Shown here in pieces: positions 35,412-45,351 of a DNA stretch of 64,000 nt. Under the pieces are notes generated by a model that was not told the DNA's origin, ran no database searches, and worked only from the letters and a program-made list of their open reading frames with translations. The position numbers were made by a program, and so were the translations under genes. The DNA is from CBDCWA01 sp965223255 (lineage in GTDB: Bacteria > Pseudomonadota > Alphaproteobacteria > Rhizobiales > Hyphomicrobiaceae), in NCBI GenBank assembly GCA_965223255.1, contig CBDCWA010000002.1, positions 1,167,366-1,231,365 of the forward strand, given 5' to 3'. The number at the start of each line of letters is the position of its first letter. Positions within the stretch are counted from its first letter, which is position 1.

Positions 35412-37736
35412 TTGGCCTCGATTGGAACGCGCCAGCCACGGTTGCGCGACCGCGAATTATTGACCGGACGGGGACGTTTTGTTGATGACGTGCATGTGCC
35501 CGATGCGCTTTTTGCAGCGTTTGTCAGAAGCACACACGCGCATGCCAACATCACGTCAATCGACGTCAGCGCCGCACAAGAGATGGCAGGCGTTGAGGCT
35601 GTCTATACCATTCGCGATATCGAGGCGGTTGCCACCAACGCGCGCCTTAATCTGGTTGCAACAGCGGGCCAAGCCCAAGCTGCAAACACGCCATTTATAT
35701 TGGCCAATACAGAAGTTGCCTATGTCGGCGAGCTGGTTGCCATTGTCCTTGCAAAAACGCGCCATCAGGCGGAAGACGGCGTCAACGCCGTAATGGTCGA
35801 TTATGATCCGCTTGATGTTGTTGTCGATCCGCGCAAAGCCATCGAAGATGCCGCGCCACTCGTCCGCGCCGAGCTATCGAGCAATATTTTCAATACCTAT
35901 GATGTCTCCTACGGCGATATCGATGCAGCCTTCGCCGGTGATGTCGTCACCGTCAAAGAAACGTTTTACGTCCATCGTGGCGCCGGCCACCCGATGGAAG
36001 GCCGCGGCATCGTTGTCGAGAATCGAGTTCGCGATGGCACTATGACCGTTTGGTCATCCACCCAGATGCCGAACGACTTATTCCAGGCCATTGTCGAGAC
36101 AATCGACATTGATGAGAATCTATTGCGCGTCATCACGCCAGATGTCGGAGGTGGCTTTGGCCCGAAGTATTGCGTTTATCCCGAAGAGGTGGCGACGGTA
36201 TGCGCTAGCCGCCTGTCAGGGCGATCGGTACGATGGACCGAGGATCGCCGCGAGCATTTTCTGGGCGCGATACAGGAACGCGACCAGCACTGGGATGTCG
36301 AAGCCGCTCTCGACCGCGACGGTCGGTTGAAGGGGGTGCGTGGGCATATGATCCACTGCCAGGGCGCCTACACCTTTAAAGCAGCCAATTTGCCTTACAA
36401 TTCTGCGACGGCGGTACCGGGGCCTTATATGCTTCCCGCATATAAGATGGGTGTCACCGTAGCCTTCACGAACCGCATGCCGGTGTCATCGGTGCGCGGT
36501 GCCGGCTATCCGCAAGCCGCTTTCGTGATGGAGCGCCTAATGGACCGGGCCGCCCAGGCGCTGGGGCTCGATCGCGCTGAGATCCGCCGGCGCAATCTTA
36601 TTCCACCGGACAAGTTGCCCTACGAGAAACCGCTGAAGGCGCGTTCAGGCTCAGCAATAATTTATGACAGCGGCGATTATCCAGGCGCTCAGGCGCGGCT
36701 GCTGGAGGCGGCAGGCTGGGACGCCTTCAAGGCCCGCCAGGAGGAAGCCCGAACAGCCGGCCGCTATATCGGCCAAGGTCTGGCAAACGCCGTCAAGGGC
36801 ACGGGGCGCGGCCCCTTCGAGTCGGGCAGTGTCCGCATAACACCGACGGGCCGTGTGACCGTCATGACAGGGGCGGCCGAAATGGGCCAGGGCCTGACCA
36901 CGGCGCTCGCCCAGATATGTGCTGATCAATTAGGCCTCGCCCCGGAAAAAGTGACCGTTGTGGCCGGCGACACAGCTGCTGCCCCGATGGGTCTCGGCGG
37001 CTTTGCCAGTCGCCAGTTGGTGACGGCCGGATCCACCGTAAAACTTTCGGCCATCGCGGTCGCCGAGAAAGCCAAGCGCCTAGCCTCCCATATTTTGGAA
37101 GCGGATGTTGCGGATCTGGAATTGAGAGACGGTAGCGTCAACGTTGTTGGTGCGCCAGGCCATGGTGTGACTTTGGGCGAGTTGGCGCGCCAGCTCAAGG
37201 GCGCACCTGGCTATGCATTCCCAGAAGGCCTCGATCCAGGATTGGAGGCTGATGAGAAATGGATGGCCGGGCCATTGGCTTATGCCAATGTATCTCACGT
37301 TGCACAGGTCGAGGTAGACATCGAAACCGGCCAGGTTACGCTTATCCGTTTTTTGTCGATCCAGGATTCTGGCACTTTGATAAATCCAGGCCTCGTTGAA
37401 GGGCAGGTTCGTGGCGGCATCACCCACGGCATCGGCAATGCAATTTTCGAGGTCATGAAATACGATACCGCGGGCCAGCCGCAGACAACGACCTTAGCGG
37501 AATATCTGATACCGACAGCACCTGAAGTCCCACGCTTGGAGACGATGTACGAGCAATCGCCGTCGCCCTTTAATCCGTTGGGCGCAAAGGGCGTTGGAGA
37601 GGTCGGGACGATACCCTCAGCCGCGGCAATCGTATCAGCGATTGAGGACGCATTGTCGCCGTTTAACGTCAAGATATCCAAGGCTCCGATTGAGCCGGAA
37701 GAGGTGCTGCACCTCGTGCGACGAGCGGCGTCCTGA
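35412..37736 (+). CDS. Molybdenum hydroxylase (xanthine dehydrogenase/CoxL family) large subunit
   Basis: 774 residues with the aldehyde oxidase/xanthine dehydrogenase N-domain (RQPRLRDRELLTGRGRFVDD at the start) and the Mo-cofactor domain. Visible motifs are TPDVGGGFGPKY, VRGAGYPQA, GAAEMGQGL and the catalytic glutamate in GAKGVGEVGTIPS. The CO-dehydrogenase signature AYxCSFR is absent, so this is a hydroxylase of a carbon substrate, not a CO oxidiser. The iron-sulfur and FAD subunits normally encoded alongside are missing from the window. The start is TTG 35412 with GGAGGGA upstream. Confidence 0.85.
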   Translation: MASIGTRQPRLRDRELLTGRGRFVDDVHVPDALFAAFVRSTHAHANITSIDVSAAQEMAGVEAVYTIRDIEAVATNARLNLVATAGQAQAANTPFILANTEVAYVGELVAIVLAKTRHQAEDGVNAVMVDYDPLDVVVDPRKAIEDAAPLVRAELSSNIFNTYDVSYGDIDAAFAGDVVTVKETFYVHRGAGHPMEGRGIVVENRVRDGTMTVWSSTQMPNDLFQAIVETIDIDENLLRVITPDVGGGFGPKYCVYPEEVATVCASRLSGRSVRWTEDRREHFLGAIQERDQHWDVEAALDRDGRLKGVRGHMIHCQGAYTFKAANLPYNSATAVPGPYMLPAYKMGVTVAFTNRMPVSSVRGAGYPQAAFVMERLMDRAAQALGLDRAEIRRRNLIPPDKLPYEKPLKARSGSAIIYDSGDYPGAQARLLEAAGWDAFKARQEEARTAGRYIGQGLANAVKGTGRGPFESGSVRITPTGRVTVMTGAAEMGQGLTTALAQICADQLGLAPEKVTVVAGDTAAAPMGLGGFASRQLVTAGSTVKLSAIAVAEKAKRLASHILEADVADLELRDGSVNVVGAPGHGVTLGELARQLKGAPGYAFPEGLDPGLEADEKWMAGPLAYANVSHVAQVEVDIETGQVTLIRFLSIQDSGTLINPGLVEGQVRGGITHGIGNAIFEVMKYDTAGQPQTTTLAEYLIPTAPEVPRLETMYEQSPSPFNPLGAKGVGEVGTIPSAAAIVSAIEDALSPFNVKISKAPIEPEEVLHLVRRAAS

Positions 37737-37783
37737 TACACCCCACACCGGTTGTGTAGCGCAGATGCAAACGGCCCCTTTGA

Positions 37784-38995
37784 TCATTCCGCCGCCCTGC
37801 GCGGCACGAACACCGTCGCAAGTGCGAGCAGCATCAAAAGCGCCGTCAAATAGAAGACCCATTCCGGCCGGCCCATATCGATCACATAGGCGTAAAGGAC
37901 GGGCGCAATAGCAGCGCCGGCAGCTATGCCTGCCGAGGCAAAGCCGAAAACCTTGCCAACCGAATGCTTTGGCGAAACTTCGCGCAGCATCAAATCGCGC
38001 GCCGGTCGGATCATGCCCTGCCCGACACCCATAATGATCATGAAGGCCAACAGCAGCATAACCGGCATATTCCACGCAGCGATTGCCCCACAGAGTATTG
38101 CTGTGATGATAAAGACCGCACCGGCCAGGACTCCATGATGCCCAAAGCGATCCGATATCTCGCCACCAAGTAGGACACCGGCTGACGAAAAGAATAGATA
38201 GAGGGTTAGAGCGAAGGCTGCCGTCTCTGGTTTGATTCCATGCATACCGGACAGTGCTGGGATCATGAACTGACTAAGGCCCGCGACAGCGGCAGCCAAC
38301 ACCAAAAAGAACATGAAGAACGCCATGATAACCGGCGACATCAGCATATCGATGCCACTCATCACGGCGCTTGCTGCGCCGGCATTTTTCTTCTTCGGAT
38401 CCTCTTTGTCCTCCTTCATAATCGTCCACTGGGTTGCAAGTGCCGCGGCAATGAGAAGGCCAAGAATACCCATCGCGATAAGTGCACTGCGCCACCCGAA
38501 ATTGGTAGCAAGGAATATCATTGTCACTGGAGCTGCGGCGGTTCCCAGATGGCCGGCAAATGTGTGAATTGAAAAGGCGCGCCCCATCTTGGTCGGCGTG
38601 ATCGAGGAATTCAGTATGGCATAATCGGCGGGATGGAAGACACTATTGGCAGCGCCTGCAATAATCGCCAGGCTGACCATCGCATAAAAGGTCGGCGCAA
38701 AGCCCATGGCGATGTGGCAAATTGAAAGAATGATCAGCCCGGTTGCCAGATTGATACGCGCGCCATAGCGGTCGACCATAAAACCGACCGGCACCTGCAC
38801 GATGAGCGTTGATAAGAAAATCAACGTCATCATCACCCCGAGTTCCAGATAGCTGACACCGAATGTACTTTTTAGCTGCAAGAAGATTGGCGGCAGCGTG
38901 AAGAAATACATATGGCTGATAAAATGGCCCACGCTGATGACGCCAAGGATACGATAGTCCCTGAAACCGCCCTCCGCAGGTGCCGTTGCTGTCAT
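37784..38995 (-). CDS. MFS transporter
   Basis: 403 residues with twelve hydrophobic spans and the MFS loop 2-3 motif VGFMVDRYGARIN. Basic residues form the central cytoplasmic loop (MKEDKEDPKKKN). GEISDRFGHHG repeats the motif before the eighth span. ATG 38995 has GGAGG nine bases upstream, so a longer reading of 37 more residues is rejected. It is probably an uptake or exchange carrier for an organic acid used by the surrounding catabolic genes. Confidence 0.85.
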   Translation of the reverse strand: MTATAPAEGGFRDYRILGVISVGHFISHMYFFTLPPIFLQLKSTFGVSYLELGVMMTLIFLSTLIVQVPVGFMVDRYGARINLATGLIILSICHIAMGFAPTFYAMVSLAIIAGAANSVFHPADYAILNSSITPTKMGRAFSIHTFAGHLGTAAAPVTMIFLATNFGWRSALIAMGILGLLIAAALATQWTIMKEDKEDPKKKNAGAASAVMSGIDMLMSPVIMAFFMFFLVLAAAVAGLSQFMIPALSGMHGIKPETAAFALTLYLFFSSAGVLLGGEISDRFGHHGVLAGAVFIITAILCGAIAAWNMPVMLLLAFMIIMGVGQGMIRPARDLMLREVSPKHSVGKVFGFASAGIAAGAAIAPVLYAYVIDMGRPEWVFYLTALLMLLALATVFVPRRAAE

Positions 38996-39389
38996 GCTAT
39001 GTGTCCTCCAACAAGGATGGGCTATTGCAGGCCTATCGCGCCAATTCGCTGCTGCCGGCAGTGCGCTTAGCTGATCCCGTGCCCCCGAGTCAGCGCTTTG
39101 GTACACCAGACCGCCAAATTTGCAAAATCACGCAGTCTAAGCCTGCAAATGGCGATCTGTCGCCGCTAATCGCTTGCCCTACGGGCCGCGCAGCCGGTGG
39201 ACTTTACGCGATGAGTGTCGCTGGGTATGGTCCCGCCAAACCGCGCGTTTTTAACGAATTCCAACGCTCATCGGTCTCCAACTTGCCAGGCGATTGCAGC
39301 TCCGGTAGTGGGTGCTACGCCAGCTTTCGGGCGCGCCCTTACCCCGGTTGTGCCACCGCATGAGAGACCTTGTCAGGGACACGGAACAT
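38996..39389. other. Divergent promoter region, MFS gene and first hydantoinase pair
   Basis: Almost 400 bases without a supported gene. The upstream frame of the hydantoinase A gene is open for 26 codons here but carries no conserved residues. No strong dyad or terminator was noticed. Confidence 0.45.
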
Positions 39390-41456
39390 ATGGGTGCATT
39401 TCGCATTACGGTCGACACCGGCGGCACATTTTCAGATTTTACCTATCTCGACGAGGCCACCGGCGAAGTCTCGATTATGAAAGTGCCGTCAACGCCGGAT
39501 GATCCATCGCGGGCAATCCTGGAGGGCATCAAAGTTCTCCTCAAGCGCGGCGTTGCAGCCTCGGACATCAGTTATTTTTGTCATGGCACGACGGTCGGCA
39601 CCAATGCTCTGTTAGAGGGCAAAGGCGCGCGCACGGGGCTCCTTGTGACGGAAGGGTTCCGTGGCATCTATGAAGTCGGCGAACAGGCCCGACCGCACGG
39701 CACAGCAATTTTCGATGTCATGTACGACAAACCTAGACCGCTCGTCACCCCGAGCACGACAGGTGAGGTTCGCGAGCGCATAACATCCAGTGGCGAGGTT
39801 TTGACAGCACTTGAGGAAGAACCTCTGCGCGAGACATTGCGTGATCTCAAAGCGCACGACATCCAATCGATCGCCGTTTGCCTTCTGTTTTCGTTCTTGT
39901 ATCCGGCGCATGAACGGCGGATCGCTGAGATCATCAACGAGGAAATACCAGGCTGCAATATCTCGCTGTCATCCGACATCATGCCACAGATCCGCGAGTA
40001 CTATCGCCTATCGACGACCGTCATAAACGCCTATTTGCAGCCAATCCTCGCCCACTACATCCGCCGCCTTGCTGACCGCTTGCAAGAAGCCGGTATAGAA
40101 ACCCGACAGAAATACATCATGCAGTCGAACGGCGGGATGGCGACATTTGACGCAACGGCCAAGACCGCGGTCACCACTGTTCTCTCCGGCCCCGCAGGCG
40201 GCGTAACGGCGGGCGCGGCAACCTGCCGCCTCACCGGGATCGACAACTTGATCACCTTCGATATGGGCGGCACATCTTGCGATGTCGCCCTCATTCACAA
40301 TGGTCAACCGGTCATTTCCAACCGCGGCAAAGTCGAAGGTCGCGACATCGCCGTGCCGATGATGGACATCAACACAGTAAGTGCCGGCGGCGGCACACTG
40401 GCCCAAGTCGATCGTTTCGGTGTGTTGAAAGTCGGGCCTGAAAGCGCCGGTGCCGTTCCTGGTCCGGCGTGTTATGCCCGCGGCGGCACCATGCCCACCA
40501 TCACGGACTGCAATCTGGTCCTTGGCTATTTGTCGGAGGACAACTTCCTTGGTGGTAAGATGAAGCTTGACAGAGCGCTTGCACTGAAGGCCGTCGAAGA
40601 ACACGTCGCCAAACCTCTCGGTATTGAGCCGGTGGCGGCAGCTCAAGGCATCGTGCGCATCATCAATGTCAAGATGGAAGAGGCGATCAAGGCCATCTCA
40701 ACCATCCGCGGTTATGACTTGCGCGCATTCATGTTGTTGCCGTTCGGCGGCGCTGGTCCTATTCACGCCGGCCGGATTGCGCGCAATCTTTCAATGCCAG
40801 GCCTGATCGTACCGACGTATCCCGGTGTCTTTTCCGCCATCGGCCTGGTCATGTCGGATGTGCGCCATGACTATGTCCGCTCGCGCATGTCCCTTATCGC
40901 CGCAACACCCCTCGAAGACATCACGGCGATATTCGATGACCTGAGTGCCCAGGCCAAAGCTGACTTGGCCGCCGAGGGCTTTACGAGCGACAAGGTCAAG
41001 GTCCAGCACGCTCTTGATTTGAGATACGCAGGCCAGGGCTACGAGCTAACCATGCCGTGTGACACTCTGGCGAGCGCTGATGATATGGCCACGCTGCGCA
41101 CTGCTTTCGATGACGCACATAAAGTGCAGTTTGGCCATTGTGCCCCGGATGAGCCGGTGGAAATCGTCACATATAGGGTCCGCTCGACAGGTCTGGTGCC
41201 ACACGTCAACTCTCAGGTTTTCGAACCAACGGCGACACCTCTCGAGGCTGCTTTGAACGAACGCCGACCGGTCTATTTCGAGGAGGGGCTTGTACCCGAT
41301 ACGCCGGTTTATCAACGTGAGCGCCTCGCCACAGGCATGACGTTTGCAGGCCCGGCGGTTATCGAACAGTTCGATTGCACCATTGTCGTCGAAGAGGCCC
41401 AGCAGGTCTCTGTCGACAAATACAGGAATTTAATCGTGAAGGAGCCGCAGGCATGA
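39390..41456 (+). CDS. Hydantoinase/oxoprolinase family subunit A, first copy
   Basis: 688-residue ASKHA-fold ATPase subunit of the HyuA / 5-oxoprolinase / acetone-carboxylase-beta family. The nucleotide phosphate-1 motif DTGGTFSD opens the protein. GTTVGTNALLEGKGA and the second nucleotide motif TFDMGGTSCDVALI are intact, and GGAGPIHA and a DLRYAGQGYEL C-terminal block identify the family. It acts with the B subunit, encoded next with a four-base overlap. Substrates in the family include hydantoins, 5-oxoproline, aryl ketones and acetone; the substrate here is not readable. The start ATG 39390 is at the first conserved residues, with only a weak ribosome site. Confidence 0.88.
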   Translation: MGAFRITVDTGGTFSDFTYLDEATGEVSIMKVPSTPDDPSRAILEGIKVLLKRGVAASDISYFCHGTTVGTNALLEGKGARTGLLVTEGFRGIYEVGEQARPHGTAIFDVMYDKPRPLVTPSTTGEVRERITSSGEVLTALEEEPLRETLRDLKAHDIQSIAVCLLFSFLYPAHERRIAEIINEEIPGCNISLSSDIMPQIREYYRLSTTVINAYLQPILAHYIRRLADRLQEAGIETRQKYIMQSNGGMATFDATAKTAVTTVLSGPAGGVTAGAATCRLTGIDNLITFDMGGTSCDVALIHNGQPVISNRGKVEGRDIAVPMMDINTVSAGGGTLAQVDRFGVLKVGPESAGAVPGPACYARGGTMPTITDCNLVLGYLSEDNFLGGKMKLDRALALKAVEEHVAKPLGIEPVAAAQGIVRIINVKMEEAIKAISTIRGYDLRAFMLLPFGGAGPIHAGRIARNLSMPGLIVPTYPGVFSAIGLVMSDVRHDYVRSRMSLIAATPLEDITAIFDDLSAQAKADLAAEGFTSDKVKVQHALDLRYAGQGYELTMPCDTLASADDMATLRTAFDDAHKVQFGHCAPDEPVEIVTYRVRSTGLVPHVNSQVFEPTATPLEAALNERRPVYFEEGLVPDTPVYQRERLATGMTFAGPAVIEQFDCTIVVEEAQQVSVDKYRNLIVKEPQA

Positions 41457-43210
41457 CCACCACATCGCCGCCAACCTCTTCCTCGACCAACGCCGTTGAG
41501 CTTGAAGTCATTCGTGCCAGCCTCTCCGGCATTGTCCAGGAGATGCAGAATTCGCTGTTCCGGACCGGCTTTTCGACCATCATCCGTGAGAGCCAGGACG
41601 CATCCTGCGCCCTCCTAAATGCGCGTGGCGAGGTGATCGCACAGCATGTCGTTCTGCCCCTGCATATCGGCGCATTCCCATCCTGCATTGCCGGTGTTTT
41701 GCGCATTTACGCCAACGATATCAAACCGGGCGATGCTTTCCTCATCAACGACCCCTATCAGGGCGGTTCACCGCATGCGCCGGATATGTGCGTGATCACG
41801 CCGATTTTCTGCGATGACCGCCACATCGGATTTTGCGCGTCGATTGCGCATAAAGGCGACATCGGTGGTCCTGTTCCCGGCAGTTGCTCCGGCCAGGCGC
41901 GGGAGGTCTTCAACGAGGGTCTGCAATTGCCGGCCGTACGTTATCAGAGGGACTTTCAACCCTATGGCGACGTCGAGCGCATATTGGCCGCGAACAGCCG
42001 CACGCCGGAACTGGTATTGGGCGACATGCGCGGCCAACTTGGTGCGGCGCGCCTTGGAGAAGAGCGCGTCAACGAGTTGATTGCGAAATTCAGCGTGGAG
42101 CGATTCCTGGCCGTTACCGATGAGCTGATCCAGCTGTCTGAGCGAACCCTACGCGGTGCGATTTCGGAGTGGGCGGATGGGCGATATGAGTCGGAACGCC
42201 AGATCGATGATGACGGCATCAATCTTGGTAAACCGGTCAAAATCCACGTCGTCGTTGAAAAGCGCGGCGATCGCATCAGCTTTGATTTTTCAGGCTCCGA
42301 CGACCAGACCCAGGGGCCGGCCAATATCCGCCCGCCGCTTGCCCAGGCAGCCTGTTCCTACTGCCTGATTTCGCTGATCGATCCTCACACCTACATGACC
42401 AGCGGGCTGTTGCACGCAATCGACATAACAACCCGAGAGGGCAGCATCCTGAACCCGATTTATCCGGCGCCCGTCAACACTTATAATCCAACGGTGCACG
42501 CCGTCGTCGACGCGATATTTGACGCCCTCGGCCACCTGCACCCAACACGCGCCCGCGCCGATGGGTGTGCGGCACGTTCGATCATAATTGGCGGGCGCGC
42601 AACATCTGCCGGCAAGAGCTACGTTCAATATGAGATTATCGGCGGCGGCAGTGGTGCACGCTCGACCAAAGACGGCGCATCGGGCACCAGCGTCAATCAA
42701 TCCAATGCCAAGATCGCCCCCATCGAGATTATCGAAAGCGAATTCCCGACCCGCATCGAGCGTTTTGAATTGATCCGCGATTCCGGAGGTGCCGGTGAAT
42801 TCCGTGGCGGCCTTGGCATTGTGCGCCAATATATCAATCTCGCTGACGCGCGTTTCTCCATTCGTTCTGCAAAGCACATAATTCCTGCCAACGGCCTCAA
42901 TGGCGGTGGCAAGGGACGGCCAGGCGACATCTGGATTAATCCCGAGACAGATGCAGCCAAGCAATTGCCGACCCGCTATGCGGACTATCCATTGAAGGTG
43001 TCGGATCGGTTTCGTCTTGAAAGCCCGGGCGGTGGCGGCTTTGGCAATCCGCTGAACCGGGAGCCTGAAGCCGTCCTAAGAGATGTGATTGAAGGGTATG
43101 TGTCAGCGGAACACGCACGCAGCGACTATGGTGTCGTCCTAAAACGAGATAAGAAGAATTGGCGCATTGATGAAGCGGCAACGAAAAAAGAGCGCGCGAG
43201 CCGCGCATAA
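41453..43210 (+). CDS. Hydantoinase/oxoprolinase family subunit B, first copy
   Basis: 585 residues. HyuB-type features are VELEVIRASLSGIVQEMQ, TIIRESQDASCALL, LINDPYQGGSPHAPD, KGDIGGPVPGS, and a C-terminal SPGGGGFGNPLNREP. It starts at the ATG inside the ATGA overlap with subunit A, so equal expression is expected. The C-terminal basic tail (ATKKERASRA) is longer than in the second copy. Confidence 0.88.
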   Translation: MTTTSPPTSSSTNAVELEVIRASLSGIVQEMQNSLFRTGFSTIIRESQDASCALLNARGEVIAQHVVLPLHIGAFPSCIAGVLRIYANDIKPGDAFLINDPYQGGSPHAPDMCVITPIFCDDRHIGFCASIAHKGDIGGPVPGSCSGQAREVFNEGLQLPAVRYQRDFQPYGDVERILAANSRTPELVLGDMRGQLGAARLGEERVNELIAKFSVERFLAVTDELIQLSERTLRGAISEWADGRYESERQIDDDGINLGKPVKIHVVVEKRGDRISFDFSGSDDQTQGPANIRPPLAQAACSYCLISLIDPHTYMTSGLLHAIDITTREGSILNPIYPAPVNTYNPTVHAVVDAIFDALGHLHPTRARADGCAARSIIIGGRATSAGKSYVQYEIIGGGSGARSTKDGASGTSVNQSNAKIAPIEIIESEFPTRIERFELIRDSGGAGEFRGGLGIVRQYINLADARFSIRSAKHIIPANGLNGGGKGRPGDIWINPETDAAKQLPTRYADYPLKVSDRFRLESPGGGGFGNPLNREPEAVLRDVIEGYVSAEHARSDYGVVLKRDKKNWRIDEAATKKERASRA

Positions 43211-43235
43211 GCCTTTGGAGAGGAGGATTTCGAGC

Positions 43236-43991
43236 ATGAGACTGAAAGATAAAGTCACAATCGTCACAGGCGCCGGCCGCAACATAGGCGAGGCGGCAGC
43301 GCACCTCTTTGCCAAGGAAGGTGCCAAGGTTGCAGTTGTCGATCTGAATGCAGAACTCGGCAACAAAGTCGCAGCTGACATCCAAGCGGCGGGCGGGACC
43401 GCCGAATCCTTTGCGGCAGATGTCTCGGACGAAGCAGCCGTCGACAAGCTTTTCGACGACATCGTCGCCAAGTTTGGCCGCGTCGACGGTCTGGTCAACA
43501 ATGTCGCGATTTCCGACAACAAGCACATGCTAGAAATCAGCCTGGAAGAGTGGAACAAGACATTACAGGTAACGCTCACCGCACCTTTCCTGATGACGCG
43601 CGCATTCGCCAAGAAAGTAATTGAAACGGGCGCGGGCGGTGGCCGGGTCATTAATGTCGGCTCCACCTCCGGCTTTTTTGGACGCGATAGGGCGGTCGCC
43701 TATACCGCCGCCAAAGGCGGCTTGGTCAACCTCACCAAGTCTATGGCCATTCAACTGGCACCAAACAATATTCGCGTGACCTTGTTGGTCCCGAACAAGA
43801 TCGGCTCGCCGGTGGGTAAGGATGAATTCGATCCAACGCGTCCGGTCTTGAACCTGTGCAACAACCGGCCCGGTGTCCCAGCCGATGTCGCAGGCCCGAT
43901 GCTGTTCCTATTGTCGGATGAGAGTGACTTTGTAACGGGGACATCCCTGTTTGTTGACGCCGGCTGCAGCATCATGATGCCGGGGAACTAA
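43236..43991 (+). CDS. Short-chain dehydrogenase/reductase
   Basis: 251 residues. Classical SDR: the NAD(P) motif VTGAGRNIGEAA, NNVA (the NNAG position), the catalytic Ser in VGSTSGFFG and the YTAAK tetrad. ATG 43236 follows a strong GGAGAGGAGG, 25 bases after subunit B, so it is in the same operon and probably oxidises or reduces a ketone or alcohol intermediate of that pathway. Confidence 0.9.
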   Translation: MRLKDKVTIVTGAGRNIGEAAAHLFAKEGAKVAVVDLNAELGNKVAADIQAAGGTAESFAADVSDEAAVDKLFDDIVAKFGRVDGLVNNVAISDNKHMLEISLEEWNKTLQVTLTAPFLMTRAFAKKVIETGAGGGRVINVGSTSGFFGRDRAVAYTAAKGGLVNLTKSMAIQLAPNNIRVTLLVPNKIGSPVGKDEFDPTRPVLNLCNNRPGVPADVAGPMLFLLSDESDFVTGTSLFVDAGCSIMMPGN

Positions 43992-44021
43992 CAAAAGGCG
44001 GGCGCTCGACAACAAGGTGAA

Positions 44022-45107
44022 TCAGCGACATTGCGCGCGGTGGCGAAGCAAATGATCGGCCAACACAATGGCCATCATAGCTTCGCCAACCGGCACGGCG
44101 CGAATGCCGACACACGGATCGTGCCGCCCGGTTGTCTTGATATCAATCTCATTGCCGAACCGGTCAATGCTCTTGCGCGGTGTCAGAATGGAAGATGTTG
44201 GCTTGACGGCGAACCGGCAAACCAACGGCTGACCGGTGGAAATGCCGCCGAGCACGCCGCCCGCGTTATTGGATAGGAAACGCGGCTCGCCATCGTTGCC
44301 GGCGCGGATCTCATCGGCGTTCTCTTCACCGGTGAGGACTGCTGCAGCCATCCCGGCGCCAATTTCAACGCCCTTGACCGCGTTGATGCTCATCATTGCT
44401 GCCGCCAGATCCTGGTCAAGTTTGCCATAAATCGGCGCACCAAGGCCGGCCGGCACACCCTCCCCAATCACTTCGATGACCGCCCCGGTAGACGACCCAG
44501 CCTTGCGGCGCTCATCGACGAATTTGCTCCACGTTTCGACGATCTCCTTATCCGGCGAGAAAAACGGATTGTTGTCGACTTCTTCCCAATCCCAATTGTC
44601 ACGATTGATTTGGTGGGGCCCGATTTGGATAAGTGCGGCACGAACCGTCATACCGTCGATGATCTTACGTGCCACACCGCCAGCCGCGACCCGCATCGCC
44701 GTCTCACGTGCGGATGATCGACCACCGCCACGGTAGTCGCGAATGCCATACTTTTTATCGTACGTAATATCCGCGTGGCCCGGACGGTAAGTATCCTTGA
44801 TGGCGCTATAGTCGCGCGAGCGTTGATCGACATTATCAATGAGCAAAGCAATCGGTGTGCCGGTCGTGACCTGCACACCTTCATCATTGGTCATGACGCC
44901 GGATTGAATGCGAACTTCATCGGGTTCTTTGCGCTGCGTTGTAAAGCGCGATTGACCTGGCCGACGCTTGTCGAGATGGACCTGCAAGTCTTCATCTGTT
45001 AGCGGAATGCCAGGTGGGCATCCATCGACGATGCAACCGATTCCTGGCCCGTGGCTTTCACCCCAAGTGGTGAAACGGAAGAGGTGTCCAAAGGTGTTGT
45101 GCGACAT
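44022..45107 (-). CDS. aroC: Chorismate synthase
   Basis: Last step of the shikimate pathway, EPSP to chorismate, using reduced FMN. The N-terminus NTFGHLFRFTTWGESHGPGIG, RRPGQSRFTTQRKE, YRPGHADITYDKKYGIRDYRG and GGRSSARETAMRVAAG are diagnostic. The length of 361 residues is normal. This single housekeeping gene separates the two hydantoinase operons and runs opposite to them. Confidence 0.96.
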   Translation of the reverse strand: MSHNTFGHLFRFTTWGESHGPGIGCIVDGCPPGIPLTDEDLQVHLDKRRPGQSRFTTQRKEPDEVRIQSGVMTNDEGVQVTTGTPIALLIDNVDQRSRDYSAIKDTYRPGHADITYDKKYGIRDYRGGGRSSARETAMRVAAGGVARKIIDGMTVRAALIQIGPHQINRDNWDWEEVDNNPFFSPDKEIVETWSKFVDERRKAGSSTGAVIEVIGEGVPAGLGAPIYGKLDQDLAAAMMSINAVKGVEIGAGMAAAVLTGEENADEIRAGNDGEPRFLSNNAGGVLGGISTGQPLVCRFAVKPTSSILTPRKSIDRFGNEIDIKTTGRHDPCVGIRAVPVGEAMMAIVLADHLLRHRAQCR

Positions 45108-45351
45108 TCTATACGGTTCCGATTAGGCGATAGGCGCAGATGCAACGCATAAATAGGCGTCAGTGTTTCCACATAAAGCCCAGAAACTGCGGCCAAAATG
45201 ACTACGTTACGGCTATTCTCCAACGCAATGACCGTTGTTTTATGATTTGGGCGTGACAACCCTGACAGTCTCAGCTTATCACTGAAATACTGTACTGCGT
45301 GATTCTTGCAACAATTAACGAAGGAGAACGCCACTAGCTCAAGGCGATCAT

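Noticed and set aside
35412..37736. Aerobic CO dehydrogenase large subunit
   Set aside because: The AYxCSFR active-site loop of CoxL is missing, so only the wider molybdenum hydroxylase family is supported.
42290..42964. 224-codon frame antisense to the first hydantoinase B gene
   Set aside because: Shadow of a well-supported HyuB gene; composition and lack of motifs argue against it.
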